Shown here: positions 49,770 through 61,060 of the stretch, piece by piece
Numbering within the stretch: the stretch's first letter is position 1
Layout: each line of letters starts with the position of its first letter
Assembly: GCA_036785705.1 (NCBI GenBank)
Contig: JAWUZG010000015.1
Location: 4,107,001 to 4,171,000 of the forward strand
Direction of reading: 5' to 3'
Source: Acanthornis magna
Lineage: Eukaryota; Chordata; Aves; Passeriformes; Acanthizidae
DNA length: 64,000 nucleotides
Notes under the pieces: model-generated
Database searches by the model: none
What the model saw: only the letters and a program-made list of their open reading frames with translations
Told to the model about the DNA's origin: nothing
Translations under genes and position numbers: made by a program

Positions 49770-50780
49770 CCACCCTGCCAGGTGTCAGCTTTGATTAATG
49801 ATGTGCGACTTTGTGCAGAAATGATTCACAAAGCCTTTCAAGTGCACCAGAGCTCATTTTTGGCCAAAGTTTTCACTGTTTCACCCGATTTCTGCAGGAA
49901 CGTACTGAAAAGCTGAGGCCCTACGTGAAGCTGTGGTGTACTCTGAGCCCACGACTAAAAGTGTGGTCAGGGGAAGCTGAGTCCTGAGCTCACTGCTGAG
50001 GTGAATTTGAATGGCACAACTCCCTGATTTTCTGGTATTTCCTACTTAGTGTCAGTCTGATCAGAAGCTCAAGCAATTCAAGAAAGTCCTAGCATTCATT
50101 TCACTTTTACTGAGATGAGAAATATCAGCTATATTAAAACTGCAAGCAGTGAGGATTCTGCTTTGCTGTGAATCTAGACCCCTTTTAAAAATTCTGACCA
50201 GATTTGGGGGAAAGTCAGTCACAGATTCACATAATACCATTGCAGCTAGATTTTCAGCACTTATGACACTGAGTTATAATATATTTAGCCTTTTTTAATA
50301 TAAAAAATCTTGTTTCTCAGCTACAAAGCAAGTGCAGGTGAGGGGGTGGTGACTGTCACTGCAGGATTGAAAAGAGGGAGAAATGCTTCTGCAGTGCCTC
50401 ACATTGGATGGAGTTCTGACCTTTGTCTCCTGCTCTCAGGGATGGGGAGGACAGGAGCAGCTCTTTTCCAAAGAGCTCAGGTCCCAGTAGCTCCCATTAT
50501 AACTCCATGACTCAGCACCTAACGTGATCTCTGCCCCTGACACAAGCAGGGTGAGGAAAAATGAAATACCCAATCACCCTCGGAGCGACGTGTCTTGCTG
50601 ACAGTTAATTTGCCAACAGCACTCTGCGGCTTTGTATATTAATTAAGCAGCGAATTAATTCATTAATGTTGCCGACACAGAGAGCAGAACATACCTTCAT
50701 TTCATAATGCCTGATTCCATTATCAACAAGCTAAATTCTGCCCTCAGCTCACCTACACGATGGCACTGCTGACTCCAACA
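49770..50780. promoter_or_regulatory. Candidate conserved non-coding elements, homeodomain-rich
   Basis: The strongest part is 50600-50720. In order it holds an NFI half-site TTTGCCAA (50609-50616), TTAATTAA (50639-50646), AATTAATT (50653-50660) and ATTAAT (50662-50667). A second, weaker cluster (TTTGATTAATGATGTG and AATGATTCACAAAG) lies at 49791-49835. Paired TAATTA sites at this spacing favour cooperative homeodomain binding in known enhancers. The role is inferred from motif density. Confidence 0.4.
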
Positions 50781-53700
50781 GATGCCACAAGGAAATATCT
50801 GGGGGCAGTTTTTGGCCTGACTTGTTTCATTGTGCTACAGACAGCCATGAGGCATTTTCATTCCTGTAAGTAAATTTTCCTTCAGAAGCTTGGCAAAGTA
50901 AAACCTCAGACACTTTTGGGCTCTTTGCCCAACTTGAGAACAAGGGGCACAAAAAAAGGTTCATTTTTCTCACCAGCTACAAATTTGATTGACATGGAAG
51001 GCTGGTCCTATTAAGCTGAGATCTGGCCTGGGTTCAGTCTATTTGGAAGCCTAGTTACAAACACATTAAAACAACTTTAACAGAGATTTTGTCAACCTAT
51101 CAAAGACAAATCAAGAGTGATTTCCCTGATGCCTCTGCTGAATTGGGTAAATTTCATTTATTGACTTCAAGCACTGCGTGCTGGTAATTTTTCTCCCTGT
51201 CTTTTCCTCCAGAGGAATTTGATATGATCAGATCTACTCTGATGTTTCATAATCACATTTTCTTTCCCCTTCCTCTCTCCTCCTTTGCAGGGTGCTTTGA
51301 GTGCTGCTACCAGGTGTAGAAGATGTGTGTGTCAGAGAGGAGAGATGGGCCAAAATCAGAAGTGTGCTCAATCAAAACGAACTCAGTAGAGTCTCCTTTA
51401 ACCTGGCCTGCCCTGCAATTTCTTTGGCTTGTATCATATAGAGGCCCTTGGAATGGCATCTGCAGGACTGCTCAGGCTAAAAAAAGCCATTAAGAACAGC
51501 TTTTATGTGATGTGGAATGGACTAAACCCCTTCAGCTTGATGCACGGCAAGTTTGTGGAATGGAGGAAGAAAAGGATGCTCATTTAAGTACAGCATGAAA
51601 GGGGTAAAAGTGTGTTGGTATTAGTGCCACTTCCAGGCAATAAAAGTCAACTGGAGAGAATTTCTCTTTGGAGGAAAATGGATATCACATAGCTGGGGCA
51701 CTAGATTTCAGTGCATGTGGAATGAATCTGAGTAGGGCTGTCTGAAAGACTCCCTGTGGTACCAGAAAGATTGGCCTCGTCCAGAGTTTTCAGTTTATGT
51801 CGCACTAATGTTAGTTTGCATGGCACACAGAAAATCAGAGGCACAATCCCCTGACCCTGAGGAAAGGCAGAGACTCACACAGGGGCTGCCGCGTCCCTGT
51901 TTTAGGGGAGAAGCTGCTGCAGGCACAAAAAGCACACCAGTGTCCTTGACTGGTTTGCATGGGTGAAGCTTGGTGTGACTGACAGAGTGTGACACATTCC
52001 TCGGAGTTCACAGTCCCATTTCAAGGATTTGGGATGAAACCCACACAAGCCTCAGTGGTTTCAGCCCCGCAGTGGCACTGGTCCCAGTGCAGACCACAGC
52101 ATGCAGCTGAGCCCTGACAGACACAGGTCCCACACAGCCCAAATGTGCTCAGAGCCACCAGCAGAGCTTTAATGGTTGTCAGAGCAGAAACACCGAGTTC
52201 GTCCCGTGCTGAGCCTTCCCATCTCCTCTGCACGTGCAGGACTGGCCTGGGGCTTGTTCGCAGGAAAAACATGGCATGGCAGGAGCAAGGGCCCAACAGG
52301 TTCTGAGCGCCCAGGGGCACCCCAGGGTGCGAACGGGTGCTGTCCTCGCTGCAGCTCTTTGCCACCAGGCCTGAGGATCAGTCAAGCAGAATGTGGTGGT
52401 GCCCTGGATGTGCTGAAGGAGGCTCCTCGGGAATGCAGCTCGCTCTGCCCGGGGGCTGCGGAGCCGTGGGCAGCCAGGCACCGACTGCTCGGAGCGAGCC
52501 TGGCACACACATCCTTTGTTCTCTCCCCTTCCTGGAGGAGAAAACCAAAGCTAAGCAAGATTTAAGTGATGTGCTCAAAGTCAGGCCGTGATTCAGTGAT
52601 CAGCTGAGAAGGCAGACGTGCTGTGCTAGCCACTATTCCTGTTTCTCCCCAGTTAATGTGGATGGATTTATTCAGCGCATATTTATTTCGTGGGTTTCTT
52701 TTTCATGACATTTCCTCAATTTCTTGATTTACAGTTTTCATTATTGTGAAATTTGATTACAGAACCAGGCAAAATCGCAGAGCAAGGCATGTTTCCACCA
52801 TGCAATTTCACTCCAAACCAGCCCCATCTCAGCCTGAGGATTGCATGGAGAGAGGATCGATTCTGAGTTTGCCAACTGACAGACTCATGAGAAATACTCT
52901 GATCTTGTTTGGATCCCACCGAGAATATTTCATATGCTTGAAAGGCCTGCTAAGTTTTTTTCTCCTGTTTACCTGATGTTCCACATAGTGAAATAGCTTG
53001 GGAATGAGGGAGCACTGCTTCTGGATCCTCGACAATGTGAGCTGCTTTGTCCTTTGCTTTCTGTTTCTTCCTCTGTAAACACTCGCACAGATATTCCCTG
53101 ATCAGAGCAGGGTGTGCAGGATACAGAGATTCTCACAGTGTCAAAATGTAGCATGCTGGCCTGGAGCAACTCTTCAATTTTTCACATTTATGTGACACTA
53201 TAAAAGTAAGCAAGAGCCATGATTTTGTCTTGTGCCCTAGCAGCTAGAATTTACATAAACTTAGAGAGGTCTTGAAATCACAAATGCAAAGTGAAGTCTT
53301 GTGTATCATTAAAATAAATCACTGTCACAAAAGCCTAAAACTTAACTAAAAGCTCTTTTTCTAGAATCAGTCTGTCTGGTCATACAGTGCAGTTTTGCAC
53401 TCAGTATTCTGTAGTTCATGTAAGCTACATCAATCTCTATTTTTATTCTACAATTTCATATTTAATATCATAGAGTTACCTCCCTTAACTATGTTTAATT
53501 TGGCTTTATGCTTGTTTATTTTCTTTGTCGTGTCATTTTTTCCTCTTGTTGTTAGTTTTGCTTGGCACTTGTATAATAACACTTTGGAAACATTAACTAA
53601 TTAACCTTCCTAATACTCCAGGGAGGTACTGTAGACTACGTCAGCCTTACCCTGCCTCCCACTTCATGATGAAATAAGCAGGAATTGTCTGATTTGCATA

Positions 53701-54150
53701 AGGATGAAAAGAAAGTTGTCTGAGCCAAGACTCAAATCTGGGGTTCCTAGCTGGGGTTTCTCCCCTTCCTTTTACACTGGGACTAATTTACAACTGGTTG
53801 TTGGATCAGACGAAGCAGGGATGGCAAACTAAGGGGTTGCACCCCCTTTCCTGAGCTCCTTGTCACTCAGGACAGGCATTTGGGGCACCCCCAAGCCAAA
53901 CACAGGGTGCTCCCATCCCACCCAACAGCGTCATCACCACACAAAGAACAAAAGCTAACACTTGTACAGCTGATCTCTTTGGCACCATAGGTAGTGCCTA
54001 AAGACACAAATGAAAGCAAGACACTTTCTGGTGGATATTAGGCAAAGCTCTAGGAAAAATGGTCCTTATCTTCAACAGCCCAAAAACTCCTCTGTGTATG
54101 CACCTTCTGGCTGAGTTTTGAACCCACCACCAACTGTTAGAGATTGACTG
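50781..54150. other. Non-coding unique sequence
   Basis: No gene is supported. 52190-52520 is moderately CpG-rich (about 17 CpG by hand) and open in several conflicting frames (129 plus, 114 and 109 minus), which argues for composition rather than coding. AT-rich DNA lies at 53160-53600. Confidence 0.6.
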
Positions 54151-54239
54151 TAGAGCCATAGAACCATTTAGGATGGAAAACCCTCTAAGGTCATCGAGTC
54201 CAACCGTCAAGCCAGCACTGCCAAGCCCACCACTAATCC
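54151..54239 (-). mobile_element. CR1 LINE 3'-end fragment
   Basis: The plus strand reads TAGAGCCATAGAACCATTTAGG, then TGGAAAACCCTCTAAGGTCATCGAGTCCAACCG and an AGCACTGCCAAGCCCACCACTAA-like block. This order matches the reverse complement of the 3' end of another avian CR1 type. The fragment is about 90 bp, 5'-truncated near 54239, and more diverged than the one at 27344. No coding part remains. Confidence 0.88.
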
Positions 54240-55479
54240 AGAGAGACAGCATTGGGAAAACAGCCTCTCCAGAGGATGGCTGGAAGGGTAATTACCTTTG
54301 TAACTTTATACCTGGCATATGCAATAGATAGGCTAATATTATCAGAGGGAGGAGTAGGAATAGGGTTGGGCAAATCGGCTCAATCACAGGGATGAAGGCT
54401 ACCCCAGGAAGCCAACTCCCGGGAAGAATAATGGCAGGAATATGCCTCAGGAAGGAGGAGGGCTGGTTTGTGCAACACGGAGTGGGAGAGGCAGTGGGAA
54501 GAGCGAACTCGGTGGAGCCCTGTGATGCTCCAGGCGCCTTGAGCCTTGCCCTGGGGCAGTGTGGCTCAGAGCAGGGGTGTGACACAGGAGCAGGATGTCC
54601 AAGCTGTGTGAAAGGCTGGGCTGGGAAGCACTCTGTAGGAAACCAGCCTGTGAGTAGGGACTGCTCAGCCTCGTGACGGGGAGAAGGCTCAGCACAGCCA
54701 CACCCCATGCACCCAGGCAGCCCTGCACTCCCAACCAGGCTGCTTCCCCTGCAAGTTTTGCTCCCTGCAATGAACAGGGCCTCCTGCTTTTGCAAACTCT
54801 TCCAGTGAACCTGTGCGTGGGCACGCCTAAGCATTTCGGCAGCACCCCTTAGCTGCCACGTGCTTGGTGATCCTCCTGCCCTCACCTCTGTGCTCATGGC
54901 ATTGCAAACCAGTCAGTGAGAAAGGTGAGTGCCCGGGTGCACTGCAGCACTGGGACAGGACCCCACCGAGGGCTCTGACAGGAGAGCCAAAGCAGAGCAG
55001 CTCAGAGGAGCAGCAGCACAGACTCAGTGTGTGTCCCACTCTGGTGGACTGGATGGCCATGCCAATGGAGCAGTGAATCACAGCAATAACCCAGCGCATG
55101 CTGGAACTTGGCTCCTCGTGTGCCAGCACGCACTGGGAACGCTCCTGGCTGCTGGGATTGCATGAGAGCAATGCAGTGTGCAGCCCCTTCGCTGCTGTGA
55201 CACCACTGCCAGGGCTCAGCACAGCCCAGCCCCTCAAACCAGAGTCATTTCTGCTTGGGAAGAGTGCAACCACTCTCTGTGTCTGCTTTTTCCAAAGAGG
55301 AGGGAGGTGAACTGAGGATCACAGGGGAGAAAAAGGGTTTTGATGCAATATACACATGTGTATAAGTGGAATACACAGCTGTATAATGGAAAAGCAGAAT
55401 TTGAAATGTTTGTGGAACAGGCCGGTGGTGGGCTGAAATGTCAGCACTTCTCTCTTTTTTATGTGGTAGGAGAATAAGA
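54240..55479. other. GC-moderate stretch with long but unsupported open frames
   Basis: The longest frame of the window (201 codons, minus, 54292-54897) lies here beside a 148-codon minus frame (54827-55273) and plus-strand frames over the same bases. The 201-codon product is rich in Pro, Ser, Cys and Ala and ends with a hydrophobic segment containing LFLLLPLIILAYLL. I recognise no family. Multiple conflicting frames and the lack of splice context make coding unlikely. It abuts the CR1 fragment. Confidence 0.5.
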
Positions 55480-55790
55480 TTAAATTCCCCTTAAATGCCG
55501 TAGTGGCTTCTGCCTTATTAGAATCATCTCTCATAACATTTTTAGAGTATTGTGTGGAATCCACTTAAACGAATCCCCATGAAATGAAGAGCGCTGTTAG
55601 AATAATCTGGCTCTTGTGCGGTGGGCTCTGCCTCGCACAGCAAGATTTGGCTGTGTGCTTGAGAGGGAGAGCCGGCACCAGCTTCCCAGCTATTCATATT
55701 TAAGTATCTCAAAAGGCACCAAGACACTTGCAACAATATTGTATCACACTGCTATTTGAGCAAGGAGAGAAAGAGCTTTGAATAATTAAA
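55480..55790. promoter_or_regulatory. Candidate conserved non-coding element with SOX palindrome
   Basis: AT-rich DNA with interspersed CpG words (55496-55580 and 55618-55675) ends in TATTCATATTTAAG (55691-55704) and the perfect palindrome ACAATATTGT (55733-55742). The palindrome is two head-to-head SOX-type ACAAT cores. Function is inferred. Confidence 0.35.
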
Positions 55791-58532
55791 ATCAATTAAA
55801 AGGCTAAAGGATAGGGATTCTTCTTGTCTTCTGAGAACACTTTACAGCACTAGGTAAATGTTTTCTTGCCTTACCCAATAATTATCTCTCTCAAATACAC
55901 CTACCCACACACAGCCTTGTGCAGCCACAGTCTCTCCTGGTTTAGATTTTGGAAGATCTCAAGGTCAGTTACACTGACGGCCGGAGCCCTCGCACAGCCC
56001 AGGTGGGGGTTCCCAAGGAAAGCACCTCCAGCACAACCTGGGCTCTGCTGAAGACCAAAATCAGCTCTCACAAGTCTGTGCATTCAAATCCTTCTAGAAA
56101 TATGTAGATGCTAGCAGAACTGGGCTCAAAGTGCCATAAAAAAAAAACCAAAGCCAAACCCTAATGTCTTAGATGAACACAAAGTGACAGCGCTTTGTGT
56201 GAGTGTGTGTGTGTGTCTGGTTTCGATTCAGGGGCTGGGAGCACTGTGGTACAAGAGCACTTTCATCTCGCCAAGCTGGAGTTCAGCCGATTAACGTCTA
56301 TTATTTTGGGAAAAAAAGAAATAAAATCACTGCTAGCCCCTTGATCTGCTCCATCAGCTGATGTCTCCTGTGACTCAGGGCATCTCCACCTGAACGCCCA
56401 CTGACCTCAGCGGTTCCTGGTAGTGATGCAGCTCCGTGAAGCAATCCCGAGCCGATTGCATTACCTGCTGATGAGGTGGCACCGAGCAGTGATGCAAACA
56501 GCCCTGAGAAGCTTTCTGCCTCTCCATCCCCTTGGCATACTCCTCTCCCTGCCGTGTCCCTCTGCCTCTCCTGAGAGCCCCGAGCATTTGGCTTTCTCCG
56601 CTGCCTTATTCAAAAAGCCCCATCACTCCCCATAGCATGAAATCCCTGTAACAGAAAGGAATGAATTGCTGGCTGACACATGCCCTGCGATAAAACAGCA
56701 GCTTGTGAATAAATACATAAAGAAGCCTTTGGGTCTGAGTTGGCTTCAGAATAGATCAGTTTATTTCTGCTGTGATTTGGGGAGTACAAATATCTTTACA
56801 TTAGCAAACAGCACACGATGGGGTTTGTATCCCAGCAAGGAATGTGTGTGGCTTTGGGAAAGGCCAGCTCCTACCCTGGCACTGCCCAAGGAGGGAAGAG
56901 CAGTCCTGTGTGGTCACACTTACTCCCCAGAAAATAATTGTAAGAGTTTAATTGTTAACTTCACCTTTGATAGCTCTTGTTCCACATCAGAACCCTCTTG
57001 CCTCCTTCCCCACTTCACTGACTAAATGGATTAATTGAAATTATGGAAATAATTTTGAAAAATACAGCGAACAAAATGACATCTTTGCTTTTGGGCGACA
57101 ATGTTCAAAATTTGAATTTTTCTGTGCTTTTCACAGGGAAAAAAAATCTGTTTGCTATTTTTTTTTCCCTGCCAGCTGAAATCACATAAATTTGAAAATG
57201 TATATAAAGAGAGAGAGAAAAGCAGCAGAGTGTGTTCCAGGTGACTTGTTCTGTGGAAGGGAAGCTCCTGTGCTGCCCAGTGGGTGCCAGGGGTGGTCCC
57301 TGAGTAAAGGAGGGAACCACACAGGTGAGTTGAGGCTTCAGACTTAGACTCAAAAGACTGGAAACAAGTCCATCCACTTCTGCCCACGAGCCTGGCAAAA
57401 GCTGGATTTCTGTGCAGGGCACTGAGAGCCAAAGGGGCAAGAACACCCAGTATAAAGCAATTTAAAAGCATTGGCAAGAACCTTTCCTCCATCCCTATTC
57501 AAGAAGACGTCTTAGCACACGATCCAGAATTTCCTTGTGCATTCTTGGCTGTTTTAGGAAAGCGTGTGCACTCTTTTTCCCCCAGCACTCTGAGCTGAGC
57601 TCCCTTAAGGAAGCACAGACAATGCCATGTCCCTCCTCTCGAGGTTCCTGGAGAGCAGCAGCGTGGAGCAGCTCTCTGTGGTTCAGATGTGTTTCAAACG
57701 TGGGCCACTTGCCAGGGTTTCATTAAGTGAACAACATGTGAATGTAACCACATATAGAGCTGCTTCCATCCACGGCGAGCCCAGCGCCTCTGCACGAAAG
57801 CAGATGTTATGGAAACAGCCCAAGTCAAATAAGCAAGGGGAGATTACCTCCATAATGAGCTAAAAATTAGTTCTGCACCCTCTTGAAGGGATCAAAAAAA
57901 AAAAAAACCCAACCGAAAAAAACCCACTTGTTTTCCTAAAATAAACAGCATAAGTGGCACAGGCGCACAGGCAGGTATCAGCAGGTGTAAAGCATTTTCC
58001 CTCTCAATATCCCATGCACAGAGATTTTAAAGATAAATTCAAACTCAAGGCTAAATATATCCCTGTGAATCTAAATGGATATAAATTACTTCTTCCACCA
58101 TACAAAGCACACCAAATAAAAAGCCTCTGAATTTCTTTGCTTCTTAGACCCTGATTTATTATCTGGCTACAAGGAAGTGCTGTCATCACTGACATGTTTA
58201 GACAGATTAGCACAAACTGATTATAGTCTATAAAATGATTAAGTTTGAAATACTTTTATTTTGCTTATTTTTTATTAAAAATAACTTTGACATAGGCATA
58301 GCACCCGGTGTGCTATCCTTGGCCTACATCAGGTATTCCCTCCAGTTTTAATACGGAAATCTAAATACACACTTTTTCCACTATCTCTGCCTTAAAATAC
58401 TTCTCTCCCATCACTGCACATCACTGTCCAACAGCTATCAGTGATGATGAAGGGAAAGGACTGGCCATGGTGGCAATTAGCATTTTAATTGATAACTCCT
58501 CGCTCAGAATTAATCTGGAACCAACGTTGCAC

Positions 58533-58568
<36 letters not shown>

Positions 58569-59095
58569 CTCCTGGTTTGAGCGCAGGCTTTCCTTTTTTG
58601 CAGTGGGGAAAATGCAGGGGATTATTGGGAAAAAGAGGCAGCCAAAATTCACGTCATTGTTACCGGGCAAGAGGTCTGGGGAGTTTCCCCATTTTCTCCC
58701 AGTTTTCTGTCCCTTCTGGGCTTACTCATAAAATACAAGAGGAGAAATTTTAAGGGGAAGTCTCTTCCAGGTTGTTCTCTGCCCACACAGACATATTCTT
58801 TCTCTCACCACCCCTTGCTCCCCAGTGCTCTATCCATGAAATAATGGAGGGGAAAACAGGGAAGGGGAGCAATATAACTAGTTTCAAAGAAAAACTTTTT
58901 TCCTCATCAGCAGAGCTGAAAGGCTTTGAAAAAGCCTCGCTTTCTGCGCAACACGAACAGCTACACACACTTCTTTCTCTTCCCTTCTCTTTCTCCCAGG
59001 AGGAGGGAAGTTAAGAACCTGAGAGATTTTTTATAGTTCTTCATTACTTCAAAATGATCACTTTAATTCAAATTTCAGCACAGTTTTGCTCTTTT

Positions 59096-59097
<2 letters not shown>
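55791..59097. other. Non-coding unique sequence with microsatellites
   Basis: A (GT)7 run is at 56203-56216, an A14 run at 57894-57907, and (CAT)11 at 58534-58566, which gives a spurious histidine run in one frame. CpG-containing DNA at 57745-57800 followed by AT-rich DNA may be weakly regulatory. Overlapping minus-strand frames of 153 and 113 codons (57031-57492) are unrecognised. Confidence 0.6.
58534..58566. repeat. (CAT)11 microsatellite
   Basis: Eleven uninterrupted CAT units. In the plus-strand frame it reads as polyhistidine, with no surrounding protein features. Confidence 0.95.

Positions 59098-59138
<41 letters not shown>
59098..59138. repeat. T41 homopolymer
   Basis: The longest homopolymer in the window, following a T/C-rich run. 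No AATAAA is visible on the minus strand next to it, so I do not call a retroposed tail. Length is prone to sequencing and assembly error. Confidence 0.9.
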
Positions 59139-59139
<1 letters not shown>

Positions 59140-60539
59140 TAAATGAGCCATTGAATGAAAGGACTACTTTACCCATTTTTTGTCTAACCATTTTTGGGGG
59201 TGGAGTGATCATTAAAATTTACTGATACATGAGTCCTTGCAGTTTGCAATTTGGCTTACATTGAGTAATAGTTATTTGTCTGAGTTAAATTAATGTTGAT
59301 GGATTTCTTTCATATTTCTTCCTCACTCTGAATAAGATTTACTGAATGTAGCTTTTAAATGTCATTACATATGTGGCGTTAATTCACATCTGCATTTTTG
59401 TGCTGGGAGGGGTAACCTATTTTCAGCTTCCACTCTCGGTAGCTGGGCTCACATGTTTCAGGGGCTAGTTCTGCCATTCACTGCTTTCAAAGAGCCCTGA
59501 TTGGCTTCAGTGGGAGTTAAAAGCACTTCAGGGCTTTAAGAAAGAGGTCTGATCAGTTTTTAAAGTGTTCAAAGCTGAATGGATTTAACTATTATCCGTG
59601 AGTTTTCAGAAGTTTCTTGCAGCGACAATATGATCCTCGGTGCACTTAGCGTGATTTTTTTTTTTTTCTAAGAAAAGGATTTGTTGTATTGTGGCAATAA
59701 CTGCAGAGCAAATGCTACCTACAAGGAGTCCAAATCAGTTGTTCATCCATCAGAAAGTCTCAGTCCGTGGATGTGACGTGGGAAGGCTCGGCTGGGAGAC
59801 TTCAGCACAGCCCAGAATGTTGGCTGGTGGCAGGCTGGGACCCGGAGCCCTGACAGCGCTGATTAAAACCTGTGACAAATGTATGTCATCTGCTCAAACC
59901 ACGAATTACCCTGGGGACCACCCTGGTCCATCGAGGCTGCTGTGCTGTTTCCCCTCATCCCTTGCCCTCACACTCCATCTGTGCAGCTCCAGCCCAGTTT
60001 TGCCAGGGCTCCACAGAGGATCAGCCACCTGCCGACATGGGCCTGGCTGGAGGACCTGCGTCTGTCCCCAAGAAACAGCCAAAATGCCTGAAAAATATGG
60101 AGAGTGCTTGACAAAGCCCCTTACAGTTGGGGTTTCGAGGTATGGTGAGCACATTCCTCCGCATCCCCGTGTCACCCGCGTGATCCACCACAACACTCAA
60201 ACACAAACACTTCTCCGAGCTCCAACACCTGCGTAAGGCCTGGCATAGGGAGAAGCGCTCATCTGAAATGGGGCAGCCGTGGCAGGAGCAGCCCTGGGAG
60301 ACCAAAACTTAGCTAATGGAAATTGGAAAGGCTCCACTGATTCCAGGGGACTCTCCTAATTAACGCGGAGCAGAGAGATGGAGCTTTATGAAGCATAAAG
60401 CACAGCGCTGCAGAACATCCCGGCAGAACTCAGCAGCCCTAACTCTGACCTTTGAAATCAGATGGGTTTGGAAAGCTCAGTTACAGTGCTGAAGTGCTCT
60501 TCAAGAGATACGGTGAATACTGAGGCTTACAAGAGTGTT
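59139..60539. other. Non-coding unique sequence
   Basis: AT-rich up to about 59400, then mixed. A 181-codon plus-strand frame (59691-60236) is crossed by two other plus-strand frames and two minus-strand frames and shows no domain. A few CpG lie at 60150-60240. No gene is supported. Confidence 0.6.
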
Positions 60540-61060
60540 TATATAAAACATATATATCTATCAAAGTGACAGCTGACTTTTAGTTAATCCTTGATAATTG
60601 TGTTTCCTTGAGAATATTATGGAATGTCTGGTTTAAGAAAAAAAAAACCAATGCATAACCATGTTGATTTGTGGCAGAATTATGCATGCGTATGGCTTTG
60701 CACGTGAAGCTGATCAATATGTGTCATTAGTGTCTACATACATAATTTTTATGGCTCTTTTTAATAGGGTTTGCTTTATGTTTTATTTTGAGATTGCTAA
60801 TGAAAGACAGCTATTTATTTAGAGGTCAGCATTAAGCTTGTTGTGATGAAATATGTATTTACTTTCTTTGTACTTGATAAGAATAATGCATGTACGCTTA
60901 TTATGTCGGCAGCATAAGATTTATGATCTCCACCACTATTAATGTCTTGGCTTTTCAGTGCTTAGATTTTGTAAATGAGCTGATAAGTAGATACACTGTT
61001 GTTACTTAGCAACCTTAATTGAAATTTTTAAACAAAATACTTTCATTTTGGAATTTCCCA
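60540..61060. promoter_or_regulatory. Candidate ultraconserved-like non-coding element
   Basis: Five hundred bases of AT-rich, CpG-poor, non-repetitive, stop-rich DNA are packed with recognisable words: ATGCAT (60682-60687), E-box CACGTG (60701-60706), TTTATGG posterior-HOX/CDX-like (60748-60754), two TGATAAG GATA-type words (60886-60892 and 60981-60987), and an RFX X-box-like GTTACTTAGCAAC (61001-61013). It has the look of a developmental enhancer. Conservation and activity are not visible from one sequence. Confidence 0.45.
61001..61013. promoter_or_regulatory. X-box-like RFX motif
   Basis: GTTACTTAGCAAC fits the X-box pattern GTNRCY, one spacer base, RGYAAC. RFX factors bind such imperfect inverted repeats, for example in ciliary gene promoters and developmental enhancers. 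Context here is the AT-rich candidate element, not a promoter. Confidence 0.5.

Noticed and set aside
52190..52520. Third CpG-rich patch as a promoter
   Set aside because: CpG density is moderate and diffuse; it looks like general GC-rich DNA rather than an island.
58489..58731. Frame with a polyhistidine run
   Set aside because: The histidines are the CAT microsatellite translated; nothing else protein-like surrounds it.
59098..59138. T41 as a minus-strand retrocopy tail
   Set aside because: No polyadenylation hexamer at suitable spacing and no visible target duplication.
59691..60236. 181-codon plus-strand frame
   Set aside because: Overlapped by two more plus-strand and two minus-strand frames; no recognisable domain or splice structure.
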